Positions 11,894 through 23,030 of a stretch of DNA of 64,000 nucleotides are shown here, piece by piece. Made by a program: the position numbers and the translations under genes. Where the stretch lies: positions 95,735 through 159,734 of the forward strand of contig JTDE01000429.1 of the NCBI GenBank assembly GCA_014338405.1, in the 5' to 3' direction. Within the stretch, counting starts at the first letter, position 1; each line of letters opens with the position of its first letter. The notes beneath the pieces were generated by a model, which saw only the letters and a program-made list of their open reading frames with translations, made no database searches and was not told the DNA's origin. This DNA is from Paragonimus skrjabini miyazakii. Lineage: Eukaryota > Platyhelminthes > Trematoda > Plagiorchiida > Troglotrematidae.

Positions 11894-14878
11894 CAAAAAG
11901 AACGGAATAGTTTACCGCCTCGCGCATTTTGACGACACTTATCGCCATCGTCTTCGTAGTACGGCAAATACGTGTTAGTGGCTGAAAACTAATAAACAGA
12001 GGCACGGAACTTACAATAGGTTCAAAAACAGTGCTGTTTCAAAAAAGTAATTTATTCGGATTGGAGCTATTAATGAGTGAAGACAGCTTTGTCAGTAATG
12101 TTCTTTTAGTCGATGAAACATTAAGACGCTATGCTTGTCTGCAAAAGTGAAGTATGCAAGACATGTTGTTCCCACTCGGTCAAAGTCTGAGTGACTATGA
12201 TAAGTTGTATGAATTTTATTGTTTAATCACATGCATTGTAGACTTGACTATGTTACTGTTAGATTGTTATCAAAGAGTACTGTAAATCTCATTTAGTACC
12301 AAGAAGCCAATTGGAAGTGATGAGGTCTCTGTAAAATCAGGCATGTGGAATCAGTCAGTGAATAAGACAGACTGAATTATGTCTAAGGAATGTTTGTTGT
12401 ATATACCTAGCTGCAGTATTCGAATATGTTGACAAGTTTGAGTGACAAAGATATAAAAACTGTTCGAGAACTGATATTTAGGAAACAGTACAATACAAAC
12501 ATGTAGAAAGAACCGCATATTTGCAATCTACAAAAGAAATAAGCCAGGGAGGAGGATAAGCTTGACAGAGGCATATTACAATAGTTGAAGTGGTGTAACC
12601 TGTTATGCTAACACTAAGGAGTTTAGTAAAATTAATGACTATTTTTTACTACTAGTGAGAAAGTTGCCTGACAATATCATTCATGATAGGTACACACTCA
12701 TCGGTCGACTTGCTCTCAAGACTCTGTACGTCTCACAAATCTTATTTTGTGTTTTTACAACACAACTCAGCATAAAGCTATGTGGTTCGGGTCAGCAGTT
12801 AAAGTGTCAGTGATCTGCGGGCAAATCAGACACGGACAATAGACCAAACATCCAGCTTGTGATTGCTATTGCTTGTTTTAGTTAGATTGGTTGAATCGGC
12901 ACATATCTATTGGAGTGAGATCAATAATCTCTACGGTCACCGTTTAAACACTCAGTTCGAATAGATTGCTGCAATCGTTTTGAGAATGGACACGTATGTA
13001 TGTCCGAATATTATTCACAATCGTTTGTGACAGTGACAACTAAGGCTTCATTAAGTGAGTTTCTACTGCGGTGTTTTAACATGCTTGACTTGTATAGATA
13101 TGTAGTGTTTCTTACGAAAATTATAAAATGAAACTCAGTAAATTTTCCTGTTGGAAGGATAATCAAAATTCTTTTGCCATTGTTAGATTCTCATGGGTAT
13201 TCCAAATATAATAGTTGAAAACTTTTCCTGTGCGACAGTCTGCTCTGTCAACCTCGTTTGTGGGACACGTTTTTATACTCTAATAGGCAGTATTACGTTA
13301 GCAGTGTTCCAGTTTGCTCAAGGATATTCAACGAGCTTGTGCAGGGCTAGTTATGGATAGGGGAGGCCTTTGGTTTATAAGTTGAATGTCGCCGATTTTC
13401 CACTAAATGGCATCATAGCTGTGGGTCAAAGCAAACTTAGTTTGCAACACAAGATAAATTTCATCACGTATGTTCCAATGAGACACCAGTATGGCTCGTA
13501 ATGACGTAGTTAACCAATAAGTTTGAAAAAGAACTCAATAGAAATTGTTCCAGTAGAAGACATTTGCTCTGTAAAAGGAAAATTATCTTGGCTACTAGTT
13601 TGTTCTTCTAGAACAAAACGAAGTTATTACATTTACGTGTATCGATTCACGGTTTGAAGTAAACTTTTCTTCTAATTCTCTGGCTGTGGTTAGCATAGCA
13701 CAAACTGGTTTACCATTCCGCACTGGCCACGGTCACGGAAGCATATAATGGTCTAATACAACACATCACAGAAAGGACGACTTTACGACTGGCATCCTTC
13801 TTGCTGAAATATGTTAAGTGGAGGCGGCATGAAATACAGGGCGGCACAACATGCACCACCAGCTGGCGCTCTTAACTCTAACGCCAGTTGTTCGACAACT
13901 ATTACTTAAGATGGGATACATTTATGGTTAGGTACTGACTTGTTCACTGTAGAAACCAGATTTGAACATTAGGATCTCCGGCAACAATCTTGTGGATTCT
14001 AGCGTGATTTGCTTGGGAAGTTCTTGTGGAACAATTGTGGACCATTTTGAGGAATTACCTCTGGGTCTATGAGACGCAAGGACGTGATAGTCAAATTTTG
14101 AAATTCCTGACCTCCCGTCGTTGTTGAATAACTCAGCTGGCGAACTGCTCGCCGCGTTTGGGAGCGATCTTTCTGTCGTTCCGCTGAAACACAGATCTTT
14201 CACAGCTGGATTTCTCCCGAAGTGAAATTTAGCCGATCGACATTTGAAGTTTTGAAACATCTCTGTCCCAGAACAAAGTTATTAATAACGGTCAAGAGTG
14301 AGACTCAATTAGTCTATAAGAAAAATAAGATTACTTGGTTAAGTTATACTTCCACTTCTCTACGTGGTCTGTGCGGAGCTGCGGGAAGCAGATTTGCGAT
14401 CTCAAAAACGTAATAGCACCGTTGACCGAAACGTTGTTCTTGCAACTTAATATCACACATTGCATTCGCTTCAAGTGGCTTTCCTCAAGGTTGCCGTGAC
14501 ACAACTCGCATTACAGTTAAATTACCGTTTAGATAGTCAATCATAAAGAGAAAACATTTTATTCGGATTGTTTTACTTTGCGGTGTTGCAGAATTGTCAC
14601 AGCCATTTTGAATAACCAAACTCAATCTGTTTCCTTGTTTAGCGGAACATCATTTCTAAGTCCTGATACAAATACTGCCGTTCACGGTGCTGTGTACTTT
14701 CCAATTATTTCCATCTTTGTGGTCGATAACTGAATGAGCCAAAGAAAAATCCCATATTTAATTTTGTTGATAACAGGGCTTTTATTTTTGTATATACTCA
14801 AATAACAATATAAGCAATATATTTAAATAATCCGTAGTTAATGATGAGTAGTAGGAGATTTTGGTTTTCGTATAAATT
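11894..14878. other. Non-coding stretch, no gene recognised
   Basis: No exon-like frame with matching splice sites was found. The minus-strand frame at 13928-14260 (110 codons) has no recognisable domain and no supporting signals. Confidence 0.4.
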
Positions 14879-15131
14879 GAACATCACCCACAATTGATCG
14901 TAACTGTCTCCTTCCCATAGGCTTTTCCGCCGTCCCCTTTCGAAAAGATTCGAGTTCCACTTTCATTAGAGCTCGTCAGTAGTGCATATCTTTGCCACTG
15001 CCGGCGTAGTGGTAAACACGATTGCCTCATGAACAGCGTTGCTGGAGTTCCAGTCCCAACTTCTTTTCGAAAGGGGTCGATTGGCAAGTCTATGGGAATG
15101 CGACAGCTGCGATCAATTGTGGGTGATGTTC
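14879..15131. mobile_element. Short terminal-inverted-repeat (MITE-like) element
   Basis: A 253-bp unit begins with GAACATCACCCACAATTG and ends with its exact reverse complement; the outer 22 bases match perfectly. Inverted homology continues for about 75 bases per arm, including CCCTTTCGAAAAG at 14935 and its complement near 15063. There is no coding capacity. The centre (14950-15060) is homologous to the hammerhead-bearing repeat at 59161 and shares its GAGCTCGTCAGT block. It could be a non-autonomous DNA element or two inverted copies of one retroposon end. Confidence 0.75.
14950..14985 (-). ncRNA. Degenerate hammerhead-ribozyme-like core
   Basis: On the minus strand the core CTGACGA is intact at 14979-14973. 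The stem II return strand and the GAAA block seen in the 59-kb copy are altered by several substitutions. It is homologous to the better copy at 59166, so this is an inactive relic by inference. Confidence 0.45.
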
Positions 15132-17590
15132 GATCTATATGATAATCCGTAGTTCGTCTGAGAACAGGAAAATGAAAGTTTATAACAATTTTTAATTAGA
15201 AAATCCGGTATTAGCCTACTTGTGAATGGATGTCCATATAAAAAAAATTATCAACCAGTCTGCTCGCTTCACTGCCAACCACCTTGTGCCGCTCTTCGCA
15301 TTAATCTGGACAAACCACTTCACGTCAATCAAATCTACTTTCAAAGTTCATCGCTTTGTAAATCTGGGGGTTGAAGTGAATCGGGCGGCGCGCACTAACC
15401 TGATCATCGATGAAGGTGGGGCAGATAGTTCTGAGGCAGATTGATCTACGAGTGCTCACGTCACAATCAAGTATCAACCGAATAAACATTTTACGGAAGT
15501 GATAATAAAACCTGGCCTACTACCATCAAGAGGAAACTACGGATTGTTAACCAACACGTATGGCGAAAACGTTTACTAATCTATATTTTTGACAATGCTA
15601 TTTTAGTAACTCCACGTTCTTACAGATAGCGCAGTATGAATGATGTCAAACAAGTTGGGAGTTACGTTTAGCTTGGTTTTAATAGATGGAATGAGAAGAA
15701 TACATTGTTAAGGGAACGCTTCAATACTCAGCGTTTCATCAACTTTGGATGGTCTAATTGAGAAAGATAACCCGAGTTGTTTGGTACGTTCAGTATTACA
15801 ACTACCATGGTGGTCTTTAACAAAGTTATTTTCAATCAGCACGCCAATGTACCAGTTAAGAATCTCACGATAATTTTCCTGTTCCTAGCTAAAACAACAC
15901 TCTCATGTGTGACTAGTGACATCATAACAAAGATTGATTATTCCAGTCAACGAGCAATTCATTTAGCAGGTGTGGATAAGGTTGAATTGGTTTTCCACTA
16001 TATTCATTCGAGACTTCTGCAACATATGCACAGAATTTTAATGTTGACATTTATTGACCAGTTAATCTTGTACGATTTCGGTGCATAGGGCGAAGGACAA
16101 GTTCAAGAAAGAGCGGTTGTCACTATAACATTCGCAGACAGGTCACGATAAGGAACTGGAGAAAACTCTTGTCTACATTTTCAGCGAAGACTAAAATTTT
16201 GACAAAAATTTCCTTAATAAATAACGACTGGTGTACACTAAGTTCATCGAACGCTAGGGAGATTTGCCTTTCACCCTGAAAAAATTTATTAGTAGATGTG
16301 CGCATCGGAAAAACACAGGGGCAGTGTGCTAGCAACGTTGGTTCTCTTAATAAAGCTAACGTAACCCGGCTCATCATGTAACCTAGTCTCATTTTATTAT
16401 TCGTGTATATGAGCAAGCGTTGATTATTGCTACTCTGTTGTTCATAACTGAACTTTGGTTTGTATGAAGATATGAAGCCCAATTTACTTTGATGTTGAGG
16501 GCACCCGGAGTTACTGATCGCGTCGGTGTCAAAACGTTGGAGTGGGTTTCCCTGAAACGCATTGGAGTACGTAGATTTAAGATTTATATAGAACGATGCT
16601 TTATTCGAGAAAATATTGTGAGGTAAACGGGTGAACTGCGAAATGAAAACATGGAATGCCGTTGAAAGTTACTAATTTTGCTATTTAATGTAAAGTGCTC
16701 GCCCTTAGTCTTTTTATCTACATTCACTAAATTTTATTAGGATAAGCAATAAATAATAGCTGGTACATTCAATTTGTAAGGATGAAACAAAGAACAGTAT
16801 TATATTTGTTGAAGTTCGTCTCGTACGTTTGATGACTTATGTTTGATGTGGAACAAAGAATTTGTTGAGGTATGCTTGGTTTGCTTATAGAAGTCGATTC
16901 CAGTTATACCTTTGTTTGTCTTTGGTGTGTACAGGAAACAATTATGGTGAAATTCTTACCATAACTGCACAAAAATATCTGTTTTCTTCCTTTCATAACT
17001 ATTATTGTTTATTCATTAAAACTCTCTTTCTTGGTATTGGTTGATACGCTCTCACCTTCACCTGCACCCGATTGTTCTGAGGAGCTAAATTCCCGTTGAC
17101 TGATGATGATTTGCAGACTTGTGTTTGGTCGTTCCATTTTGAGCGTCTTTTCTGATCGATAACATGTGTATCCGGTTAATTTACATTACAGGTTTGACAG
17201 CACTTTTACTGGGGTGTTGTCAACGGTAACGTATACATTTAAGTTATTTCGATCGACTTTTCTGACACTTTTTGGACTAGTCAGATGATCTCGTTAACTT
17301 AACTTTTTTGAATAAACGTTATCGTGGTTGTCAATTACGCGTTACTGAATGAATTTTCGTAAATCGACAGGAGCTATTTAACAGCTAGACTATCTACAAT
17401 TGGGCAATTTTCTACTAGCACTACTAAATATATATCCCAGGTGTCAAATTCTGAATTCTCTTGGGGAACTTTACAATATGGTCAGAGATCCACTTATGCT
17501 GGTAAACATATTTGTAATCTAGATACCGGTAACCATGTTCGCGTTAGCTGAAATGTACAATTTTGAATGTGAATACTTTCTCTTTTACAG
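15132..17590. other. Non-coding stretch upstream of gene A
   Basis: Frames of 100-119 codons at 15777-16088 (plus) and 16123-16482 (minus) have no domain I recognise and no convincing splice or poly(A) context. This stretch may contain the promoter or 5' exon of gene A, but I cannot place either. Confidence 0.4.
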
Positions 17591-17758
17591 ATCATGTTGA
17601 AAGCAGTGACTCAAACCTCACGCAATCTGATCAGTCAGCCCTTATGGATTATCGATCCGAAGTACCATGATATACACAGCATGACAAGATCCGATTACAC
17701 GGGTCATTATCACCCAGCACAAGATAAACGTTTACGTGCAAGGAGCTTCAAGCCTAAA
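17591..17758 (+). CDS. Gene A exon 1: possible axonemal microtubule-associated protein
   Basis: The exon follows a strong acceptor (CTTTCTCTTTTACAG) only three bases before the ATG at 17594, so either a non-coding 5' exon or a spliced leader is joined here. It encodes 55 residues and ends at AAA with donor GTTAGT, phase 0. With exons at 21704, 27416 and 28094 the phases agree (0, 1, 0), giving a 377-residue product. That product repeats a short motif: MTRSDY at 30-35, FTRSSVYRDDF at 124-134, FTNRSVYSKDF at 158-168 and TTYRETF at 272-278. Motifs of this type occur in SAXO-like and other microtubule inner proteins of cilia, which suggests a ciliary or sperm-axoneme role. I do not recognise a specific orthologue. 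Gene structure is moderately sure; function is weak. Confidence 0.6.
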
Positions 17759-19383
17759 GTTAGTCAACCATGTGATTTTTCAAGCAGTTACTTTAATTTT
17801 TTCGACAAAAGTTTTAAAGTACATCACACTTTTTACTTTATCAAGTTTATTGATTTACTTCATACAGTCTGCTCAGAAAATATTAAAGCTGGATTTTAGA
17901 GTTAAATTTTTGTGTGATACATCCAATAAATTTGAGTTTTACTCAAAGGTCGTTTATATATATCTCATCCCGTCTTTTTATTTCACAAGGACGTTTCTCT
18001 TAGCACCAGACATCAACGCAAAACACCTTGGTGTGTATGTGTGACATTTCTACTTTCGGGGTTGAGCACCAGCTCTTTTAATTCAAGCGTTCATTACTGT
18101 GTCAACAGGTATTAACCAAAATGATCTGCAGTCAGCTCGCTAGTCTTGGGAGTAAACAAAAAGGGTTCCGTTGACATCAGCCGATAATGTCAAGATTTGG
18201 ACTAATCATTCGGATTGTAAACAAAAATTTCCCTGAATCTACTGAGTACAGTAGTGATTAGTGGAGAATAATCAACATTTCCAACGGTTACACTTCAAGC
18301 GTCTATTCCACTGAAAACGTCGTGTGTTTTGCAACCGTCACGTGTGAACTGTGTTCATTTAAATAGATCGTACTCGACTAATCAGAAGCACAACGATTCT
18401 TCTGCGCAATACATACAAATGACGAATCGAGCAGTGTTGTGTTGCGCGTTCAACGTTTGGATCGATCTGACTGTACCATTGAAAATGCTTATGTCAGACT
18501 ATTAAATTTATTTCATGAATTCCTCTTATCCCATTGAGAGTTATGGGATAATGAACAGATTTGTTTGAATGTCTAGGATATCTGTGTTCTGAAATAGCGT
18601 TGTCTTCAATATATCAAAATACACGTTGAAATTAATTGTCGCACACTAACTAATACCGACAGACTGAGAACTCGAGCCACTTTTACTACATCGATTGACT
18701 GTGCATTATGGAACGTGACGACGATCATCGACGTTCGACAATCCAGTTTTGTAGCTGTATTTCAATTCTGGCAACCCAAAAGGTTCCACACCCCGACTGA
18801 TGCCAATGAAAGATATACTTGTGCATATATTGATACCAGGTTTCAACAAAAATGTTAAATTGCAAACAGTTTCTTAAAAGACAATAATGAAAACCGTGTT
18901 CTCCTTTACCAGCAGATCTACATTAACTTAAAATAACTGTTCGGAATGGTCGTTCTTCTTGAATTGTCTGTCTTTATTGAGTCCGGTAAAACTAGTTGAC
19001 GAAATTTCCAAATGAAATGAGAAACATGGGCGCTTTTCATGTGGAGATGACCTGAAATGATGCTGGAATTAACGAAAAGCGAAAAGTTTGAAAAATTGTA
19101 CGTTGCACTGGTAATCTTATCAAAATTTTGATTTTTCACGATAAAAATAATAGAGAAAATCATCTTATTGACTCATCACAAATCATGAAGTTCAGTATTG
19201 CGAATATAACGATCTGTATTGGGATAAAATGAGTTTTATCTACTTCTAATATTTGTCTTCGAAAGCATTGTTACACTGTACTTTTTCTGGTTGTTTACAC
19301 ACATATTCAATAGAATACTGTATTACTAACAAGCGGTTTGGCAAATTTATGATTTTAGTTGAGATACAATTGTGAAAAGTCAG

Positions 19384-19463
19384 GGCTTCAGGTGGATTTG
19401 AACCAGCGACAGATATACCATGTTCAAACGTAGCAAGCACTCTATAAGCTCAACTACGAAGCC
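19384..19463 (-). tRNA. tRNA-like sequence, left arm of palindrome
   Basis: 80 bases. On the minus strand it starts GGCTTCGTAG and ends with GAAGCC; acceptor and T-arm pair with one or two mismatches. The B-box reads GGTTCAAATCC. It has drifted more than the right-arm copy. It is a repeat component and not expected to be a functional tRNA. Confidence 0.65.
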
Positions 19464-19771
19464 ACGTCAGGAGCTCGGAAATTTCTCATTTGGACTCGGT
19501 AACCCACCCATCACACTGTCTCATATGGAATCCACCAGATGATTCAAAACATCGACTTCCCCGGCAGGATTTCTCGATCAGTTCACGCTGGGATCCACCA
19601 ACTCCACTGTTGGACATAGAAATAGTATTACTAGTAAAATCATAAATCTGCCAAACTACTTATTAGTAATACAATTTCTATTCTCAACAGTGGCATTGGT
19701 GGAATCCAGCGTGAACTGATCGAGAAATTTTGCCTAAATGTCTAAATGTGAAAATCTCAAACTATAGGCTT

Positions 19772-19851
19772 GGCTTCGTAATTCAGTTTGTAGAACGCTT
19801 GCGGCGTTTAGGCATGATGTTTCTCACGCTGGTTCGGATCCAGCCGAAGCC
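19772..19851 (+). tRNA. tRNA-like sequence, right arm of palindrome
   Basis: 80 bases with a perfect 7-bp acceptor stem (GGCTTCG/CGAAGCC). The A-box-like segment is drifted (TAATTCAGTTTG) and the B-box reads GGTTCGGATCC. The region between D-arm and T-arm is about 13 bases longer than in copy 1 and does not form a normal anticodon arm that I can see. RNA polymerase III promoter function is possible but unproven. Confidence 0.65.
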
Positions 19852-21378
19852 CTGACTTTTCACAATTGGGCCTCATCTAAAACAGCATATTCGTGGTTTT
19901 GTACTGTTAGCGTTGATTATGTCATCAGACTAGGTAACACCGTCGATGTAACTCCGAGTGAGCTGAGTTGAACGCCTTGGAAACCCAACTTTGTGGTGTT
20001 GACCAAGAATTCAAGATGTTATACTAAGGAGTAATAATATAACGCCAAAGTGCAAAAGGCCAACCTAGTAAAGGTCAAACGCTCAAACTACCAAAAATCA
20101 AGGTTCAAACGGTCAGTAATAAAGTGTGTGTAGCACAGTTGGTGATCGTTGACTTTTCCGTTAATGGGATGGCGTTCCAGACCGATTGATCAATCCCTTC
20201 TTCCGGTCTGTGAACGGTTTCCAGATCTGTTCCAGATTCTATATGTTTGTCGATAGAATTTTGCGTAAAACATCAACGATTTTTACGTGCACACCGGAAT
20301 TGTGTTCATTTAATTAGCGCAAACTTTCACGCAGTGAGTTTAAGCTATTCGTTGTTTAGATTTACTGATATGTTGGGACATATATTGCCGTGTCTGTTTG
20401 TTACCAAACGATGTTCATGTACCTTTTTGATCAATTTTCCTCTCTGTTAATCGAAATAATACATGTTGTCTTGCGTGCGATTGACTTTTACAATAGTAGT
20501 TGAAGTTTCGTCAATCAGGAGTTTGTTAATAACTTCCTGGAACATATTCCGAATGGTGGCTTTGGTTGATACACCACTGTGATCACGAAAGGAGTTACGA
20601 GTCAGCATTTCGAATGGCCCGCTGATTTCATTAGAAGCAAGACGTTTTGGGACGAACAGTCTGTTTTCGAATTTTCATCATCGGATTAATTACATGGCAT
20701 TTCGTCTAGAATGTTATGTAATTGGCCCGATGATGAACAATTGAAAGCAAACTGCGCGCCGAAATACCTTTTATTTCTGTTCAGGAGTCATTGTAATCTG
20801 TTTTGTGTGAATTGTTTTTGTTCGCTCAACATTTTCGAAACCAACAAATCGTAGGACAAATTTCTTCGTATGTTAACCTGACGCTTTTATTTCGGTGTTC
20901 TCTTTCGCAGTGAACTGCAGTGTGTTCTCTAACGTCTAAATAGAATTTTTGTGAAACTTCTCCCATGCATTGTGAATTGCTTGTTGAAAAAGTGCAGAAC
21001 TTATTTAGTGCGGACTGACATTTGGCGGTCACTGGCTTATATTTGGCCGGCGCTGAACCTTCTCTCTAGAGTATCCAAAAGTGGTAGCTGAAAGTTCTCT
21101 TTCTTCGGTTACCCGTATCCACATGATGATAGTTTTGCTGAGTCGATCAGTTTCTTCCAATACGGGGCGTTTCAGGAGAACCAGTGAGTCACTTACGTAC
21201 CATGGCATCTCAATTCGTTTATTTCGACCGGTCATATGGTTATTGGTCGAAATTGATTTAATTTGTAGAGGTAACGTTCTCGTGGTTAAAGTATCCTTCT
21301 TTCAACTGGAAGCGTATGTCAGTAGTTTTTTCATTCTCGATTTATCTTACATGTTGTGAAATTCAATTGCAAATATTA

Positions 21379-21665
21379 TGAACTTCTGTTGGATTCATAA
21401 CAGCAACAAGAACAGCGTGCGCAAACTTGGCAAGTACTCCACAAGTTGGGCTTGAAAACCACACCGATAGCTCGTAGATTTCACCGTTGTACCCGTCTAC
21501 CCACCCAACCCATTCCGTCATTTAAAATCCATCAAACACTCCAGAAGATTGCCTAAGCAGGATTTCTCAATCAGTTCAAGCTGAGATCTCCTAGTCTCCT
21601 CGATGGTCATTTAAGTTATGCTGTTGATGATTCCAAATTTTTCGCAGTTGGGTCTTTTAAGTTTA
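21379..21665. repeat. Diverged copy of the tRNA-derived repeat, copy 3
   Basis: Landmarks match the other copies in order: CTACCCACCCAA, AAAATCCATCAAA, GATTGCCTAAGCAGGATTTC and a terminal TTTTTCGCAGTTGGGTC. The tRNA-like head is heavily mutated. It lies directly upstream of gene A exon 2. Confidence 0.6.
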
Positions 21666-21703
21666 TACAATCTACAAACATGACGCTTATTGTTTTACGT
21701 CAG

Positions 21704-21956
21704 GTTTCAGCCTACCGAACAACGTTGAGCTTAACCATGCCAGTCTCACCCAGAGATCTACATGGCGCATTAGACGGCAGCTCTTCTGTCACAAGTCAAC
21801 CGAATATCAACAAGTTGAGGTCACCAGGGGATTACTGCGTAGATGATAAACTCGCTTCGCGATGTCACTGGAGAAGGATTGGACAAATCATGGTGCACCA
21901 AGAACCGTTCACAAGGTCATCCGTATACCGAGATGATTTCTCACGCAGGAGTGCAG
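21704..21956 (+). CDS. Gene A exon 2
   Basis: Acceptor TTTTACGTCAG at 21703, donor CAG|GTAACT at 21957; phase 0 in, phase 1 out. It encodes residues 56-139 of the joined protein plus one base of codon 140. The C-terminal part carries FTRSSVYRDDF, nearly a duplicate of FTNRSVYSKDF in exon 3. This internal repeat is the main reason for placing both exons in one gene. The middle is Ser/Pro/Asp-rich and probably disordered. Confidence 0.6.
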
Positions 21957-22289
21957 GTAACTTTTGGAAGGTTGTGTGAATCTACAGCACATTTAGATTA
22001 AGATGAATTAAGTTTTTTTGATTTATTTTACGTAACCGCAAGAGGTAATAATTTACTTTCGCTATGGGTTCGTTTAGACAATTGTCTTGTTATCCGAACT
22101 AAATGTCACCTGCTCTTGTTTCCTGATTAACGAAACATCGCTGCTTCTACTTCTGTGCCAAAACTCGGATTGAGATTACTCTGAGTATATACAACTTCTC
22201 AGTATAACTTCAAAAGCCAGACAGTACGACATATGGTAATGGGTGGGCTGTCTGTTGAAAATATTTAATACAATTAGAAGAATACAGTA

Positions 22290-22420
22290 TGTATGCAATC
22301 ATTTAATTGATTACCAGAGAAGTCAGAAACAATTGTTTGCACAGTGTATCTCTCGAGCACATTTACCTGCATCTAATCAGTTACATATTACAGTCTGTGA
22401 GTTTATATAGCAAATATGCC
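22290..22420 (+). mobile_element. Penelope-like element fragment, plus orientation
   Basis: About 100 bases (core GTCAGAAACAATTGTTTG through CTCTCGAGCACATTT to ATCAGTTACAT) are inverted relative to 22922-23030. There the same sequence encodes the linker between RT and the GIY-YIG nuclease of a Penelope-like element. This left copy stops shortly after that linker. Confidence 0.55.
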
Positions 22421-22429
22421 CATTACGAT

Positions 22430-22499
22430 AATGAGGATAAAGACATATAGGCGAACATTATCGAAAACATATTTTCGCCTATATGTCTTTATTCTCATT
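22430..22499. repeat. 26-bp-arm hairpin
   Basis: Arms 22430-22455 and 22474-22499 are reverse complements with a single mismatch and an 18-base loop. The arm reads AATGAGGATAAAGACATATA followed by GGCGAA. It lies inside the segment enclosed by the inverted Penelope fragments. It could be a small inverted-repeat insertion or a hairpin-forming transcript; nothing shows expression. Confidence 0.9.
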
Positions 22500-22594
22500 A
22501 TATAGCGAAGTTCAATGAATACTGCTAGGCTAAATAAAAAATCAGCAACCACACTTACCCACGCACACTTACACGCATCTATGCGCATCCTATA

Positions 22595-23030
22595 TCAGGG
22601 TAATCTGGTACAAATGATCAAGTCTTTCTGTAGGCAGAGGGGTGGCTTCCTTTACCTAATTGTTACCGTCTCTACGAAGCGCAGAAACCTTCGATTTTTG
22701 TTGCTTAACATATCCGAAGAGCCTTCTTCGAATTCAATTTGGGTCAACATGTCCGCAGGTTTTAAGCGATCGATGATGCCGGTTCCTTGTGACTTGCCAC
22801 ATTCTGACCTATGTTTGACATTGTGGTACCCATAACAGTTTTGCGAACCCAAACTGGAATGTGTTCGTTTACCTGACTACGCAACTGTCGCCCCGTTCCG
22901 CTTATGTAAGTGGCTCGTCACTCAGATTCTATAAACCAACAGGCTGCATTATGTAGCTGATGAGATGCCGCGAAATGTGCTCGAGAGATACACTGTGCAA
23001 AAAACTGTTTCTGACTTTTCTGTTCATATT
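22595..23030 (-). pseudogene. Penelope-like element C-terminus, GIY-YIG endonuclease relic
   Basis: Reading the minus strand downward: a linker (SRAHFAASHQLHNAAC), then a YISGTGRQLRSQ segment matching the YIG-x-T-x-R motif of Penelope-type GIY-YIG domains, then NEHIPVW. After a frameshift come NRRFLRFVE and finally the C-terminal LCLQKDLI-type tail with a leucine-proline end. This order is that of the endonuclease domain which in Penelope elements nicks target DNA for RT priming. At least two frameshifts and several stops show it is dead. No RT is attached. Confidence 0.75.

Larger units (their letters stand above)
19318..19875. mobile_element. Palindromic tRNA-derived fold-back element, copy 2
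   Basis: Two arms of about 250-300 bases are inverted copies of one unit. The left arm (to about 19636) and the right arm (about 19637-19875) meet at ACTAGT near 19631. Each arm carries a full 80-base tRNA-like sequence (19384-19463 minus; 19772-19851 plus). In each arm the outer edge reads from a GTATTACTAA-type block through TTTGGCA and TTTATGATTTTA to the tRNA acceptor. The same GTATTACTAA block also closes the inner end of the unit, so unit ends and starts overlap as in tandemly arranged repeats. No protein is encoded. This is the most complete of the copies and the best guide to the ancestral structure. Confidence 0.85.
17759..21703 (+). other. Gene A intron 1 (3.9 kb)
   Basis: Bounded by GT at 17759 and AG at 21703. 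It contains the 558-bp tRNA-bearing palindrome at 19318 and a diverged copy of the same family just before exon 2 (21379). Other frames inside are short and unsupported. Confidence 0.5.

Noticed and set aside
22961..22985. CTGATGA followed by GAAA within eight bases
   Set aside because: No stem II can form between the two blocks; the segment is explained as Penelope linker coding sequence on the minus strand.
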